Below are positions 1 through 11,332 of a stretch of DNA of 64,000 bases, one piece after another (positions within the stretch are counted from its first letter, which is position 1; every line of letters starts with the position of its first letter). Where the stretch lies: the NCBI GenBank assembly GCA_037178675.1, contig JAYMGJ010000639.1:1-64000 (forward strand), in the 5' to 3' direction. The stretch comes from Scleroderma bovista (lineage: Eukaryota; Basidiomycota; Agaricomycetes; Boletales; Sclerodermataceae). Both the position numbers and the translations under genes were made by a program. The notes beneath the pieces are model-generated. The model ran no database searches. It worked only from the letters and a program-made list of their open reading frames with translations, and had not been told where the DNA came from.

Positions 1-284
1 GGGTCCAATGGCTTCTGGAAATCTTGTTCGTCATGGCCTAGGCGCGTTATCTCGACGATAACTAGTGTTCTATCACCAGTCCCAGATTCATTGACCTTTG
101 AAACGACAAAGTCTGGAACCCAGGACGCCTCTAAACCAAGTAAGCTGCCTGGGAGATCCGCAGCAACGTGTGACTTGAATTCGACCAAAATTATTGTTGG
201 GGAGGGAAAAAGTGGGACAGTAGCCCGAGATAGAGGCCAGCCCAGCGCCTCACGTGGTGGTCCACTCTCAAGAAGTCTAGTCAT
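1..284 (-). CDS. Partial hypothetical protein running off the left edge
   Basis: An uninterrupted minus-strand frame starts at the ATG at 282-284, has an in-frame stop just upstream, and is still open at base 1, so the C-terminal part lies outside the window. About 94 residues are visible. The stretch IILVEFKS, then VPDFVVSK, then TLVIVEIT resembles the strand pattern (PD...x(n)...VEI) of PD-(D/E)XK nuclease-like folds found in many mushroom proteins, but the expected Lys after the second acidic residue is Thr here. This is a pattern impression only. It could be an inactive relative, an exon of a longer gene, or chance. Confidence 0.35.
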   Translation of the reverse strand, partial: MTRLLESGPPREALGWPLSRATVPLFPSPTIILVEFKSHVAADLPGSLLGLEASWVPDFVVSKVNESGTGDRTLVIVEITRLGHDEQDFQKPLD

Positions 285-838
285 ATTAGCCTAGTAGTGA
301 GTTAGCATGTCACGAAAGCGCAGTAGAACGTGTCGAGTCACGAGAGTTTTTTGTTTTTCGGGTGCAGTGGAAGCGATTGAAGGGATGAGGTGTGATGGTG
401 ACAGCTGTCCGAGTAGACCTAGTTACGTGTGTGCTTTTCTCAGTAGAACAACTCACGGTTTTCAGGTAGATCTCGGGTGTGAGTTCGCTTTGTTTCTCTC
501 GACCCCATGTGAGGAGAGAATATGCTGCGAAGCAAGGCAATCAGGGGGTTGAGGAGACGAGGGGTGTGCAACGAGGATGGGGGATGGAGAAAGCTCCAGA
601 GGAGGATGAGAGCGGGGGCAAGAAAGGACGAGCAAGCCCGTGTTGTCTGGGCTGCAAATATTTGCCAGTACTTCCGTGAGGATCCGCTCAAGAAACGACG
701 AGATAGGGGTGCCAGGTACTTAACGTAGTACATCTCTCCAGCTCTTCGCTAATCCCTTCTTCAGCTCAATCACCATGACCGATACGACATGCTCTCGAGG
801 GGATATCCTTCAAAGACAGAAGTAACCTGCATAGAAAT
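285..838. other. Stretch without a supportable gene
   Basis: Only short overlapping frames on both strands with no recognisable motif. A pyrimidine-rich tract lies just before an ATG at 775, but that frame closes after 16 codons, so it is probably 5' flank of the doubtful small gene that follows. Confidence 0.3.
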
Positions 839-1196
839 ATGCTTTTTGAGGCGATTGTCATCAAGAACGAGGGAGCGCAGGTCCGCAAAGTCCTTACCAC
901 CACCAACAACGTTGAGCGCTCAATGCTTTCAGCTTCAGGTTTGTGGAAAGGGAATCCCGGCTCCTCCTTATCATGTGATCAGTAGTATGTTCGGCTTGTA
1001 CTGCTCACCGGCGCCGTGCAGCTGCGTTCGCATACACACCCGATTGTTTGAACTTTGTGTGCAAATATTCCGAATCCCGTTTCGTCTCAACTGTAAGTCC
1101 GTTAGTTCCTGAGTCATCCAACGATAAATTTATCCCTCCATACATACCCATCCGTAGGTATCACCGCCGCCTCGGAAGCCATCTGATTGGCACTGA
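839..1196 (+). CDS. Possible small three-exon gene or gene remnant, unrecognised
   Basis: Three blocks join in frame. Block 1 runs from ATG 839 through VIKNEGAQVRKVLTTTNNVE and ends at a GT donor near 934. Block 2 starts after a 44-bp GT..AG gap and contains AFAYTPDCLNFVCKYSESRF. Block 3 follows a consensus GTAAGT..CCGTAG intron ending at 1157 and stops at 1194-1196. The joined product is about 80 residues. The composition reads like protein rather than noise, and coding-like sequence continues upstream of the ATG without a start, so this may be a degraded or 5'-frameshifted copy of a longer gene. I do not recognise the family. Confidence 0.28.
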
Positions 1197-2368
1197 CGTC
1201 TGTCACCGGCTTAGACTATGATTTCGCATTCCCATGCTAGCCTGAGGGGTCACTGCGAAACTACGCTATTCGGAGGTGGAACATGCGGGATCTCCTAGGT
1301 GACCTTGGGCCATCATTCTCAACTCCAGTGAGAAAGGAATAACTGTTCCACCGCTCAAGCGCAATGCTGCTAGCAAGTTTTCTGGTCAGTAATAGTACGT
1401 CTCACCATGCATGATTAGTGAACATACTGCACCGCTCCTGTTTCTGTTGACGGACCGGTGTTAACCGTCCAACACCATCTATTAGAAAAAACAGTGCTGA
1501 CCTATCCGTGGATAGAATGGAAAGTAGGTGAGTTGCCGCCAGCTGCGGGAGTCTGATCTCCCCCCCCCCCATGTAGCCATCTGTGCACAACGGATCGCTC
1601 TAAGCCCAAATATCTAGTTTAGGATGTGTCGCAGAATCTCCATCTTACTGATCCGTTAGGCTCTTGTAAGGCACCCAGTTTAATTGTGGGGTGAGACTCA
1701 TCCTCACCGGAAAGGCCGGCGGACCCCGGGAAATTAGACTGCGGCCATGCGGAGATTTCCCTTTGTCTGGAGGGAGAAGGGGTGCTACTGAACACCTGAC
1801 CACTTTACTCGCCCAGGAAAGTATTTAGTTTCGGAGTCCCCAGAAAAGGATGTGTAGAGGTAACCAGGCAACCTTGCAGCTGAGTTGGTCGCTGCTATTC
1901 ATCATCTCAGTTTCCTTGAATGCAAATGCTTAAACACGTTCGCCGACGAAGACCGTTGCGCCTTCCCCGTATAGTCGGTGAAACGATCTTACAAGACCGA
2001 AATAGTGAGATGAACAAGCTGTTCCATTTCTGTCCTGTGGGTGATGCCTGCACTAGTAACCTATTATACTACTCCAACATCAATCTACGCCATCGGGAGC
2101 TAGAGAGTAGATCTGTCGCAGTCTGAAGATACATACATGAGGTGTAATAAATAACAAATCAGATGAAGAAAAACATGTCCGTCCTGGCGTTTGCGTCGAG
2201 GACCATCCAGATTTAGATTCGCGCAGAGGGTAATTTCGAAAAGCGAGGGGTACGTTAGGATATCATTCGGCTTGTAAGATGGCATCGCGCAATTCATCTG
2301 ATGAGGCCATCTATTAGCTCCGCCATGCGGGTAGTAACGCCCATGCCATCCAGTGCTCAGGTATGGAT
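1197..2368. other. Intergenic stretch, nothing recognised
   Basis: No frame above about 70 codons with protein-like composition. A run of ten C at 1561-1570 is the only low-complexity element. No tRNA or repeat was seen by eye. Confidence 0.4.
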
Positions 2369-3572
2369 CTAGGGTTCTAGTGATGTCCGGGCCGGAATGG
2401 TACAAGTGGCGGAATCCATGCAACGTTGCGAAGCATTGACCATGGGTGAATGTGACGTTGTGGGTATCTGGTCAGATAAGGATATTACGCTGCGAATTTG
2501 ATCCCGCAAAGACGGTGATGGTGTGGTTAATTCCAGTTGTTGATCTTGGGCGGGAGGCTTTTCCTCTTTCTCCTTGGGCGCAGGAGGTGGCCCAGGGTCA
2601 TAATTGGGATTCTCCGGAACCCATTTGAGTCCCAAAGGATCAGTTAATGCACCGCGGACGCAACTAAAGGAGAAATAGATTGGATTAAGAACCGGCTGCG
2701 AGACTCGAGCCATCTCCAACAGGTGATGATAAATAGTGTATGCCGCATGTGCATCATTGGCCGCATCTGGGTGTCATATTAGAATGATGTAATAGTCATG
2801 CCGGTTGGAAAAGGGTTTCGAACGGCACCCGATCGGGGATGCCAGCTGAGGACACTTACAGGCTTGCTGAAGCTTTGTGAGGAAGTTTTCCCAGTTACTG
2901 CGTTGCACCTTTCCTTTTGCGAGGGTCGTCATGTCATACGTTTCGAGTAACCTAGCAAGGCCGATGGGTTTGGTATAGGCGCCCTTCCAACGGGCATTGT
3001 CGACGCTTCGGGCCAACAGAGCAAGATCGACGCAATTACGAACGGAGATGCCCCAGTCCCTGTACAATTTCTTGCAATCATCTGCATCGGCGATATTTCA
3101 ACGGGGGGGGATATAGCATCAGCCATTGGTGTTGCTCACGCTGTATGGCGACGCCGGTCTTGATCCACTCTGGGCCGTAGAGTACTTCCTTGAGCTTGGA
3201 TGGGAATTCTGAACATTTGGGGGCCGTGAGCAGTGACAAAGGGAGAAGGATGAAACATACCTGTCATTCTCGAGATTTGGAGCAGTAGAACAGTGTCGGC
3301 GGATGCAAGCTGTACGACGGCCACGCGGTTTTCTGCTTGGCCCTTGTAAAAGTTGGGCCGCCATTCGAGATCGAAACCAAGGGGGCCTCGAGGGAGAGTA
3401 GCGAGAGCGGCATTTGCAGCGAGGTGGTTGGTGAAGTAACGGGGTGGTTTGCGAGAGAGAGAGCGAGACTGCCAGTCATACTGGGGGATCTGTGGGTCGG
3501 CGGGGGGCTCGCTATGAAAGGCATTACTTCATTCCTGGTGTGCGGGGATGTGTGTGCTTACGCTGTCGACAT
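2369..3572 (-). CDS. DEDDy 3'-5' exonuclease (WRN/RNase D-like)
   Basis: Removes nucleotides from 3' ends of nucleic acids; WRN-type exonucleases act in DNA repair, while fungal stand-alone members are little studied. The first exon is 11 nt (ATG at 3570-3572, donor GTAAGC at 3561). The frame then carries GFDLEWRP (Exo I, D-x-E), VAVVQLASADTVLLLQ, GPEWIKTGVAIQ, DDCKKLYRDWGISVRNCVDL (Exo II region), LARSVDNARWKG, and after another intron YAANDAHAAYTIY, whose Y-x3-D is the DEDDy Exo III signature. All four metal-binding acids therefore appear present. The C-terminal tail is Pro-, Lys- and Glu-rich (GPPPAPKEKEEK) and ends at a stop at 2369; that last segment is less certain because an additional intron is possible. 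No helicase domain is linked to it. Confidence 0.85.
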
Positions 3573-4138
3573 CGGGGCGAGGAGCAAACGTGCAGACGAG
3601 CGCCAGAGGGGGTGAGAGCGGGCCGGTGGACTTGCCAAAAGCGGATGTGGTCTGGGGACAAAAATAGACGGCCGTGGGTGGAATTGGTCAAGCGGGCCGT
3701 AAATGGGCAAAAGCGGCCGGTTCCTGGAGCACGACTCCGACCAAAATGAATAGTCCATTACCGCATTTGCCACGGATATATTTAGTCTTTTCCCTGCCAA
3801 GCGTTTGTTGCAAAAAATTAGCAACGACCAGAAATTCCGTCGCTGACGTGCTGGCCAGCGACGGCCCTCTGTGCTCTGCGATCGCACTGTCCGCTCGTCT
3901 TCTGCGTGTCGCCCGTCCCAGTGGCTGCAGACAACAGGGAGCGTGCAGTCGCCAGTGCGTCGACGGTGATCTACCAGTCAAATATAACCGTTCGGATGTT
4001 TGAGCCTCGCCTTGGGCTTGGCATTCTAATTTTGCAGGACGATGGGCTCAAAGATAGAACTTTTTGGACTTGGCTCTCCTACAAAAACTGTCCTCATCGC
4101 CCTCCAGCCCTTCGCAGCTCTGCCCCCCACCTCTCTCG

Positions 4139-4823
4139 ATGCAAGCCACCCTCGCCGCCGACCACAGACGCCTCGTCATGTCCACCTGGCATGCCCTCGA
4201 CCAGGTACTTGTCCCGCGGATCACCCCTGTCTCCCTTCGTGCTCATCCCCCAGCAGCCCCCGCCGCCCAGTCTGCGTGAAATCCTTGGCGCCTACAAGGC
4301 GAAGGGGGATGGCGACAGAGACATGCTCTTAGCCATGCTCAACGCCAAGAGTGCCGAAGACCAGGTCCGTGTGGCGCTTTACCTTCCGCCATCACCGTGC
4401 CTCTGATCAGAATATCAAACTTAGCGACTTGCTGCTGTGGCGTCTTTGCACAAAACTCTGCTTGAACTGTCCTCTCTGGACGCAAAGCACTCCCCATCCA
4501 CATCCCCTCCTCCCTCCTGTTATAATACAAGGTACAGCCCTTATCCCACTGACACGTCCGCCGCACGCCATCCCATCAGGCGGGATCCCTATTGCCATTC
4601 TCAGCCACCCTCCAAACGTCGCCGTTCTCGCTCCCCTTCCGACTCATATCCTGCATCCCATGACTTCCCCCCATCGCCGTACTCTTCCTCCAGAAGCGGC
4701 TCTGAGGAATACTCCCCTCGTTCGAGAGCTTCTATGGCCATTGGTTCTTTGCTTTCTTCTGGTCCCGTTAGAGATCCCATATCCGACCACCCTCAAAACA
4801 GTGATCAACCCCGTATAGCTTGA
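4139..4823 (+). CDS. Unrecognised basic Ser/Pro-rich protein
   Basis: Three exons join cleanly: ATG 4139 to 4204, 4254 to 4364 and 4425 to the stop at 4823, with introns GTACTT..CCCCAG and GTCCGT..CTTAG. The N-terminal 80 or so residues look folded and probably helical (MSTWHALDQ, SLREILGAYKAKG, DMLLAMLNAKSAEDQRLAAV, ASLHKTLLELS). The rest is low complexity, rich in Ser, Pro, Tyr and Arg, with a basic patch PPSKRRRSRSP that could be a nuclear localisation signal. The join through both introns gives one continuous helical segment, which supports the model. I do not know the family; a nuclear adaptor or transcription-related role is only a guess. Confidence 0.6.
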
Positions 4824-6092
4824 TGAAAAACACTGTCGCCAGCCTGCTGTATTTTGTTACCCCCCCCCCACTGACTTATTTGCTGGCAGTTGTACCATCC
4901 ACCTGTACTAGTAGCTCCGTAGCCTTACACTCTCTTACCATATCTCGTCCAATCGTAATAGGCTCCAGCCATCCAGGGCCACATACAATATTCATGTACT
5001 GCCATCCCTGAGGCGACTGTTGATGTCGCCCTGTATTTGCGCTCAGTCACCGCTGCCAACCTTGTTTCATCCGATTACAATGGGAATGGTTAACAATCTG
5101 GCAAAACACGTACACTCCAATAACATAGATACCCCAAGGTGGTATTTTCCCTGCGGATGTCACCGCGGACAGGCCAGCATCAATGAGGCTGAACAAACTC
5201 TACCATTTTTCCACCCATACATAGGCATGCACAGGAAGCACCCTTTACGCATATGTGGAGCCTTGGCTGTGTATGCTATATTTGCATTATCGGGCTTAGT
5301 CTTGCAATGTGTTCCAGGGCTAGCTCGCACTGTATGTGGATCATACCGGTCTTCTGTGAAATTTTATGCAGTGTCACAGCGCATGTGTCCGACACGGTCA
5401 ATCTTTACATGTTTCATATCAGCACGGCGAATAGGCCGTCCGAGCCCGCGAATTGTGCCCTGAGAATATCAATGCTTTGCTAGCAAGCGTCTAAAAAGAG
5501 TTTTTCTAGAGGAGATTGAGCTATTGTGGGGCGTGTTTATGGCAAGGCCACACCATGATAGGAGGGCTTCTCCCCATGCACTTGGCGGGGTAAAAGTATT
5601 CTGCCTAGTCAAACTTAGATTTGCCGCCGACAACTATCGAGCTCCGGCAGAACTTAAGGAAATGGGCGTGGCACAGTTATGATGCCTTTTCAAAACAGAA
5701 ACGGAGTGAGTTAAAATATCACAAAGGAGAGCTGTAAATGACCTTTGAGTGACTTCGATGCCACCCTCCATGTTCAAATTCCAGTAGTGTAAGTGGTTCG
5801 GTACCGTGACCATTTTGATCATGATTCTCTCAAAATACGGCTCCATCGGCCATTCGGAATTCCAAGAAGGTCACCAAAAGCGTAGAGGAAGAATCAAGCT
5901 CTCTCGGCGGCCTTGATGCATTCGTGTTCGCGGGTTGCCATCGATAGACGCCACAGGGTATGGTAGCATCCAGTCCTAGGTTGTCGGGTGAAAAAGAATA
6001 CAAAGTGGCAAGTAAACCAAGGTCACGTGACTACCGGCTCAATTCCTATCCGATCGTTTTCGCAACTATTCAAACGCAAACGTCACCCGGAT
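4824..6092. other. Intergenic stretch, nothing recognised
   Basis: No convincing gene. It begins with C-rich low complexity (run of C near 4861-4869). A minus-strand frame at 5634-5846 with a short protein-like stretch (MVTVPNHLHYWNLNMEGG) could be a remnant but has no partner exons that I can join. Confidence 0.35.
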
Positions 6093-7504
6093 ATGTCGTC
6101 CGTTGAGAGCGACGACGAGTTCCCGAACGACTTTGATGGCTTGGACTTCAGTGCCGTGCCTGGGCTTCAAGCCCAACACCCTCGAGCAATCGAGCACGCT
6201 TCTGCCACCGCACCCCCTAGCAGCAGGAGTCACAGCAGCGGTAGTGCATCTAACCAAAGAACTGGCGCTGTTGTTCCTCCTATTGTCGAGCCCGAACGTG
6301 CTAGTCCATCTCAGCATGATTCCGATGGGTTTGAGGTGGATTCATTCATCCTCGCTGCAATCGACGAGATTGAGGTTCGCGCGTTGCAAGAGCAGCAGAT
6401 AGGTGCAGCTCTTTTCATTCGTTACGTGCTTGTCAAGACCAGTTAGCTGAACGCGAAATAGTGGGTAGATCCGATCGCGGTGCTCAACAGGGGCTGTCCT
6501 CAGGTAGGTTGAGGGGTGTATCATGAGTACCATGCATCGACCCTCCCTTCTCTAGGTTATCCAGCAGGCATTCCGTCATCCAATCTTTCTTGCAGGAAGA
6601 AATGTAGGTCACCTAAGCACTCATGCGGATTTTGCAGGGAATGCTCCGTATGATGCAGAATGCGTACTATTTGCTAACATTTTCCCAAGGCGACCTCGAC
6701 GATAACGATGTAGTGGGGCTTTCTCTCATTACTACGCCGTCAAAGGCAGCTTCACCAAAGACAAAGGGCAAGGGCAAGGCGAAGTCCGAATCTGAAAGAA
6801 CACTACAGGACATCCTCGAGGGATATGAAAATGAAATAACATGTCCAATGTACGTGTTCGATGCGACAACCTCTGGGACACCTAATGATCAATTTTGCCT
6901 TGTAGATGTTGTGATGTGCTGTAGGTTACCACTACTGAACACCGAATGTAATGGCTCATGACACGCCATAGAGCCGCTGCGTTTATGACCAATCCTTGTG
7001 GTCATACCACATGTGGGGACTGTGGTTATGGTTGGATATTTCGCAATGTTCGTATGTATCTGGATGATGGCAATGACTGACTCTTTTCACATATTAGAGA
7101 TATTCTCCAACGTGCTCCGTATGCCGCTCAGAACTGATAAAAACAAAACCACTGCTTCCAAACTATGCTGTTGATAATCTCGTTAAGCATCATGTCCATG
7201 CGCTATCAATAAGCGGTCGGCCAGAGTGGCAAGAGCGTGGTTTCAGGTTTATTGAATGGAATAAACGATTGGAGTAAGTTTCTCCAGAACGTCATGACCA
7301 CCTCTGGTGACCCAAGTAATTCACAGCGCATGGAAGAAACAATACACGAAGATACTGGCGGAGGAAAATGCTCGAGAGATTGTTCGCAAGCGACGTTATC
7401 AATCACGTTACTTTGAAGATGATCTTTCTTGGCTCCCTGTGGAAGACTTTCTACCATCACCAACCGCCAACAATCGTCCAAGGCGGAGGACCAGACGGAC
7501 CTGA
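6093..7504 (+). CDS. RING-HC finger protein, probable E3 ubiquitin ligase
   Basis: Transfers ubiquitin from an E2 to substrates, by family. The start MSSVESDDEFPNDFDG follows a leader without other ATGs in frame. The N-terminal half is acidic and Ser-rich, then a Lys/Gly/Ser linker (SPKTKGKGKAKSESE), then the RING split over four exons: CPICCDVL (CPI and the next Cys joined across an intron whose acceptor is GTAG), NPCGHTTCGDC, and YSPTCSVC. This gives C-x2-C, C-x-H-x2-C-x2-C and C-x2-C, a complete C3HC4 set. Downstream come an aromatic segment, a long charged helix (AEENAREIVRKRRYQ) and a basic tail RPRRRTRRT. Introns in the first half are less certain. The substrate is unknown. Confidence 0.78.
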
Positions 7505-9092
7505 TATGTGACATTACACACCTTATTTCTATCTTCTTATTGTATTCTTACCTAGGTATCTATTCGAGACATACTGGGTGGCTGCCTAATGTTGCACAAC
7601 AGAGGATTGGACCAAAAACTTTGCCTGTTTCCGTGAGCTAAAATGATTACTGTAACAAGCCCTAGGTATTTGCGATCCGACGAACTGCAGAGTCCGGCTC
7701 TTGACTGGTTTCTGGCACGTCCCAAGCCTAAGGTTTCTGAAACTCTTCCAGTGTCAATACAGGGAAGGTAGGAAATCGAGCTGTAATCCAGATGGCGGCC
7801 ACGACTGCTCAGTATGCTCAAAGTTATTCCAATAGTATCCCAGGGTGGCCATGCGCACTAGCTCAATAAGCGGTTATTGGATTCCAAACCGGGGTCGAGA
7901 GCATCCTGTACGGGATGGAAAAATGTTTCTGATTCAAAGAACTCATCCTGTGAGAGGCAACACCACATCCAGTTATCCAGGGCTGTCACTCAACTGTTGT
8001 CTAGCACCTGGTGAAGTGTCATACTGGTGGGTAGTACGTCCCTCACTTGATTAACTCTGATTGTAAGCGCGATGGCTTACCTGAGCCCAAATTATGAGCC
8101 CACTATATCTTGTAGTACTGTCCGTAGTACTGAGTACATAATTTATACCACTGCACGTCAACATGCTCCCGTTGACCATCTCTTCCTAACAATTGAAGGC
8201 TGGTATGATGAAAGTGCAGCGACAATAGACAATACGTACACACGAAAGATGATCTCTAATAATATATCGTCGATACACTAAGGAAGGTGACCTTATTCCC
8301 ATTCCAGCTTCACTAAGTGAAATTCGAATCTCCCGAGACAAAAATATCTAGTCATGCCTGCCCTTAGCTGATCTACATGTATGAAGAAATTCAAATGCCT
8401 ACAACAAGATATATAGGTTTCTTAAATCCATATCGACATGAAAGCATGGCTAGCATGATGAAGTTACCTGGACGGAGAAAGGGGTCGTTTACATCGACAT
8501 CCGCGCACATGAAACAGGCCACAATTAATATGGCCCGTCTTTATAGAAGCAATCGTCCACTAAATTCAGGAAGTCCAATCACCGCAAGCGCTCCAGATGG
8601 TAACAGGACGGACTTGAGCCTGTGGCAAAACGAATCTCCAGGCATTAGTCGGAAGTAAAAGAGATACCTGGTGCACAAATAAGTATGCTCATAGCAGGCC
8701 CAAAGCAGCGTCAGATAGTAGGTGGGTTCCCATCAGCTGTGCTGTCCAAGGAACTTAACAACTCCCCTAACAACCACGCCATAGTATTGGCCTTACCACG
8801 CGAGTAGTCCTGCTAGTCAAGAATGGAAAACATTCGAGGGGTCAATTACCTTCCTTCTCGCGGGTTTGCCTAAGAAGCCAACCAGTACCACAATGCAGTA
8901 AGGGTACGTGCCCATCTTCTCGTCCTGCGTGGTATTTTCTGCTTTGCATCAACTGTATCATGACAAAACACAGTCAACGTGATGAGAGAGCTCAACACAA
9001 TTAGCTCTGGAAAACCCGAGGGTTTTTTGGGGTCTGTTCACTACCAATATATAAGAAAAATAACCTGAGGAAGAAACCGCGGCTATTCCACG
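7505..9092. other. Intergenic stretch, nothing recognised
   Basis: A 1.6-kb gap, long for this gene-dense window. A plus frame at 8377-8658 (93 codons) is open but its composition is uneven and no exon can be joined to it. Several short minus frames also exist. It may hold the 3' flanks of both neighbours or an unrecognised fast-evolving gene. Confidence 0.4.
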
Positions 9093-10146
9093 TCAAAAAT
9101 CATTGTCACACTCATCATCACTGGAAAAGTCCCTGCGAAGACCTTTTCCTCCGCGATACGTGAAATTTGATATTGACTGGGATATAATGTCATCTAGGAT
9201 CTTCGGCGCTAGGTCATATTCAGAGCTCCTGAGGACAATAGCATAGACAGCTGTAGAGCAAAGTCAGCACTCAAGAAGGCGCGGGTAAGTGTCACTTGGA
9301 GTACCGTCTTCTATTTTTTCGAGTGATTGCGCCGTGACAAGCTGTTTCTTGCGAAGCTCTTTCACGAACGGTGTACACTTATCCAGTTCTGGGATTGGTG
9401 TATTAATGTAAGCCACAAAGACACCGCGTATGAATTACTTACCAGTCTTGCACTGCCGAACGAAAGTGCAGATTTCCTGTGCACGATCGCGTCCACCTTT
9501 GCGAGCGATACCGGAGATAGCCAACCTCATCAGCTCTCCAGTCAGGTCGGATAAGCCGAGGAGGTAGTCTTCTACCGGAAGGGGAAAGAACTAGCAAGCC
9601 ATGATTGGTGATAAGAGGCGCTGGAAATATGCACGAACAGGGACATCATCGGCATCTACCAGCGTTTTCTGCACTTGATCAAATGTCACCAAAGAAGCGT
9701 GGCCAAGGTAATGAGCAAAGCTGAGCGCCTCAATGTATCTAGTCAACACAAGTCATTCAGAGATAGCATGGGTGAGCTAAGAGTCAAACTACTCCTGTAG
9801 CCCGGGGGAAACTGAACGATGGTGGCGCCAGAACAGATCGCCCTGGAATTCGATCCTCAACCTGGCATAGAGGGCCTGTACCTCGCCTAGTTTCTTCATT
9901 GCAGACTGATACGCGCGTTTTGATTGTTTAGCGGCATCTGGGGAGTCTTCGTTCATGATGCGATGGAGAAGGAAGATGGTATTTTTGGAGATATTGGTTA
10001 TGTCGCGGCTCGCCTGAAGACCACATCACGACTTAAGTATATTCAAAACTATGGACGCAATATACCTTGATGATTCTTTCTCTTCTGTCATTATGGCTGT
10101 CGAGTTCTTGTCTGAACTCGTCGAACATGTTCTGGACAGAAGTCAT
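9093..10146 (-). CDS. TSNAX: Translin-associated factor X (TRAX), C3PO subunit
   Basis: TRAX pairs with translin to form the C3PO RNase; in Neurospora the complex trims tRNA, in animals it also removes siRNA passenger strands. Six exons (10146-10066, 10013-9793, 9738-9639, 9590-9443, 9388-9305, 9250-9093) total 792 nt, giving 263 residues, close to the animal length of about 290. Family blocks in order: NMFDEFRQELDSHNDRRERI, SRDITNISKNTIFLLHRI, GLQEYIEALSFAHYLGHASL, PVEDYLLGLSDLTGELMRLA, KELRKKQLVTAQSLEKIED and AVYAIVLRSSEY. The acidic positions assigned to the nuclease centre in animal TRAX are all here (E101 and E104 in EYIE, D149 and E153 in DLTGE), so it should be catalytically competent. 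The last 25 residues are basic then acidic. The partner translin gene is not in this window. It is divergent from the HIT gene, with start codons 56 bp apart. Confidence 0.93.
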
Positions 10147-10202
10147 TGTGTGCTGTGACCGTGACCGTGACGCTCAAATTAGCTTGGTTTTCCATCCTCT
10201 TC
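10147..10202. promoter_or_regulatory. 56-bp bidirectional promoter between TRAX and HIT genes
   Basis: The two ATGs face away from each other with only 56 bp between them, so the promoters must overlap. The gap holds three tandem hexamers, GTGACC GTGACC GTGACG, at 10155-10172; the last contains TGACG, a half-site for CREB/ATF-type bZIP factors. No TATA box is visible. Transcription starts may lie inside the opposing coding region. Confidence 0.55.
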
Positions 10203-11137
10203 ATGATGTTCCAAGCAAGGGCTGGCTGTCCTATGTGTGGGATCGTGGCCAACGCGACCACATCTCAGTTGGATTCGATATCAAATACCCATGCGCAACC
10301 AGATATCCTATGGAGAGATGGCAATTTTACCGCGTACCGCGAGAACACGACTCCGGTATCCAGCAAGGGCCACATAATAATAGCATTCAAGTAAGTTTAG
10401 GTCTTCTCTTACATGGTTGACAGATCGCCCACCTCGGTGTGTCGTGCTGACTTTTGTGGTTTAGCCTCCATGTCCCATCGTTATACACGCTGGTATGTAC
10501 CACCACTCTACTTACGTAGCGTCCTGATTCCACCGGGTGTCTTAGTCGTCAAGTGATCTCCCACTCCTTGCGGACATGAAAACTCTAGCCAAACGCCTCC
10601 TCTCCTCCATTTCCACCTCTGCTTCGTCATTCGGACCAAGTTACACCTCTCCCACTCCTCCACGTCACGACGAATCTCATTTCCGGATTGGTTTCATAAC
10701 ACCTCCTTTCAAAGATAACAAAATTCCTGTTACCGATCATCTCCACGCGCACGCCTACATTATACCAGCGGATCGTCTCGGTTGGTGGAGAGGCATTGCA
10801 TATAGTCCTATCGCTTGGTATTCAATTGACGATTTGATTGCTGAAATCCGGTTTGTTCCACTTGTCGTCGGCTTAGCAGCTGATGATGAATCGAACGTCC
10901 CTCTCTAGGGAGTCCGTTTCCAACAATCGCATTAAATCTGGTTACGAAAATCGCGCCAATGCCCCAATAGACTCAGTCCCTGAGGCTGGCGCACGAATGG
11001 GCTCGGCAAACGGAGATGAATACACCATTCCTAGCATAGCTGATTCTGACGTGGAATCCGATCCAGAACCTCCTAGATCTTTACGTCTTCAATCGGCCCC
11101 GTTTCTCTCATCAGACCTTCGTTCGCAATTAGCTTGA
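10203..11137 (+). CDS. HIT-like (histidine triad) domain protein
   Basis: HIT proteins hydrolyse or transfer nucleotides from phosphoramidates and dinucleotides. Exons 10203-10390, 10465-10492, 10546-10850 and 10909-11137 total 750 nt, giving 249 residues. An N-terminal GCPMCGIVA supplies a C-x2-C zinc pair usual in these proteins. The core carries HIIIAFNLHVPSLYTL (second exon only 28 nt), DLPLLADMKTLAKRLL, and the triad DHLHAHAYII with His at about 137, 139 and 141, followed by RLGWWRGIAYSPIAWYSIDD, which is typical of fungal HIT proteins annotated as aprataxin-like. The C-terminal 80 residues are disordered and acidic. ATG 10206 directly follows 10203, so the start could be one codon later. 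Confidence 0.88.
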
Positions 11138-11332
11138 GCCAAGCAAGCATTTTACATTTGCGCTGTACTGGATACCCCAATATCGACCACTCTCAGAGGA
11201 AGGACTGAGTTATCATATAGCTCAGCTAATTCTATTGCACGTTACATAAGTATATTCAATATTCACGTATGTACATATAGCAATGAGGTATTCATTTTCA
11301 GGCCAATGCCTTAGATCCAGCATTTAAAGTAA

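Noticed and set aside
440..733. 97-codon minus frame
   Set aside because: No start context, introns or motifs; composition is typical of a chance frame in purine/pyrimidine-skewed DNA.
1561..1570. Run of ten C as a possible structural element
   Set aside because: Isolated homopolymer with no flanking symmetry; more likely low complexity or a length-uncertain assembly point.
8281..8370. Minus-strand ATTCGAATTTC that resembles a tRNA T-loop
   Set aside because: The stem next to it does not pair and no A box lies at the right distance.
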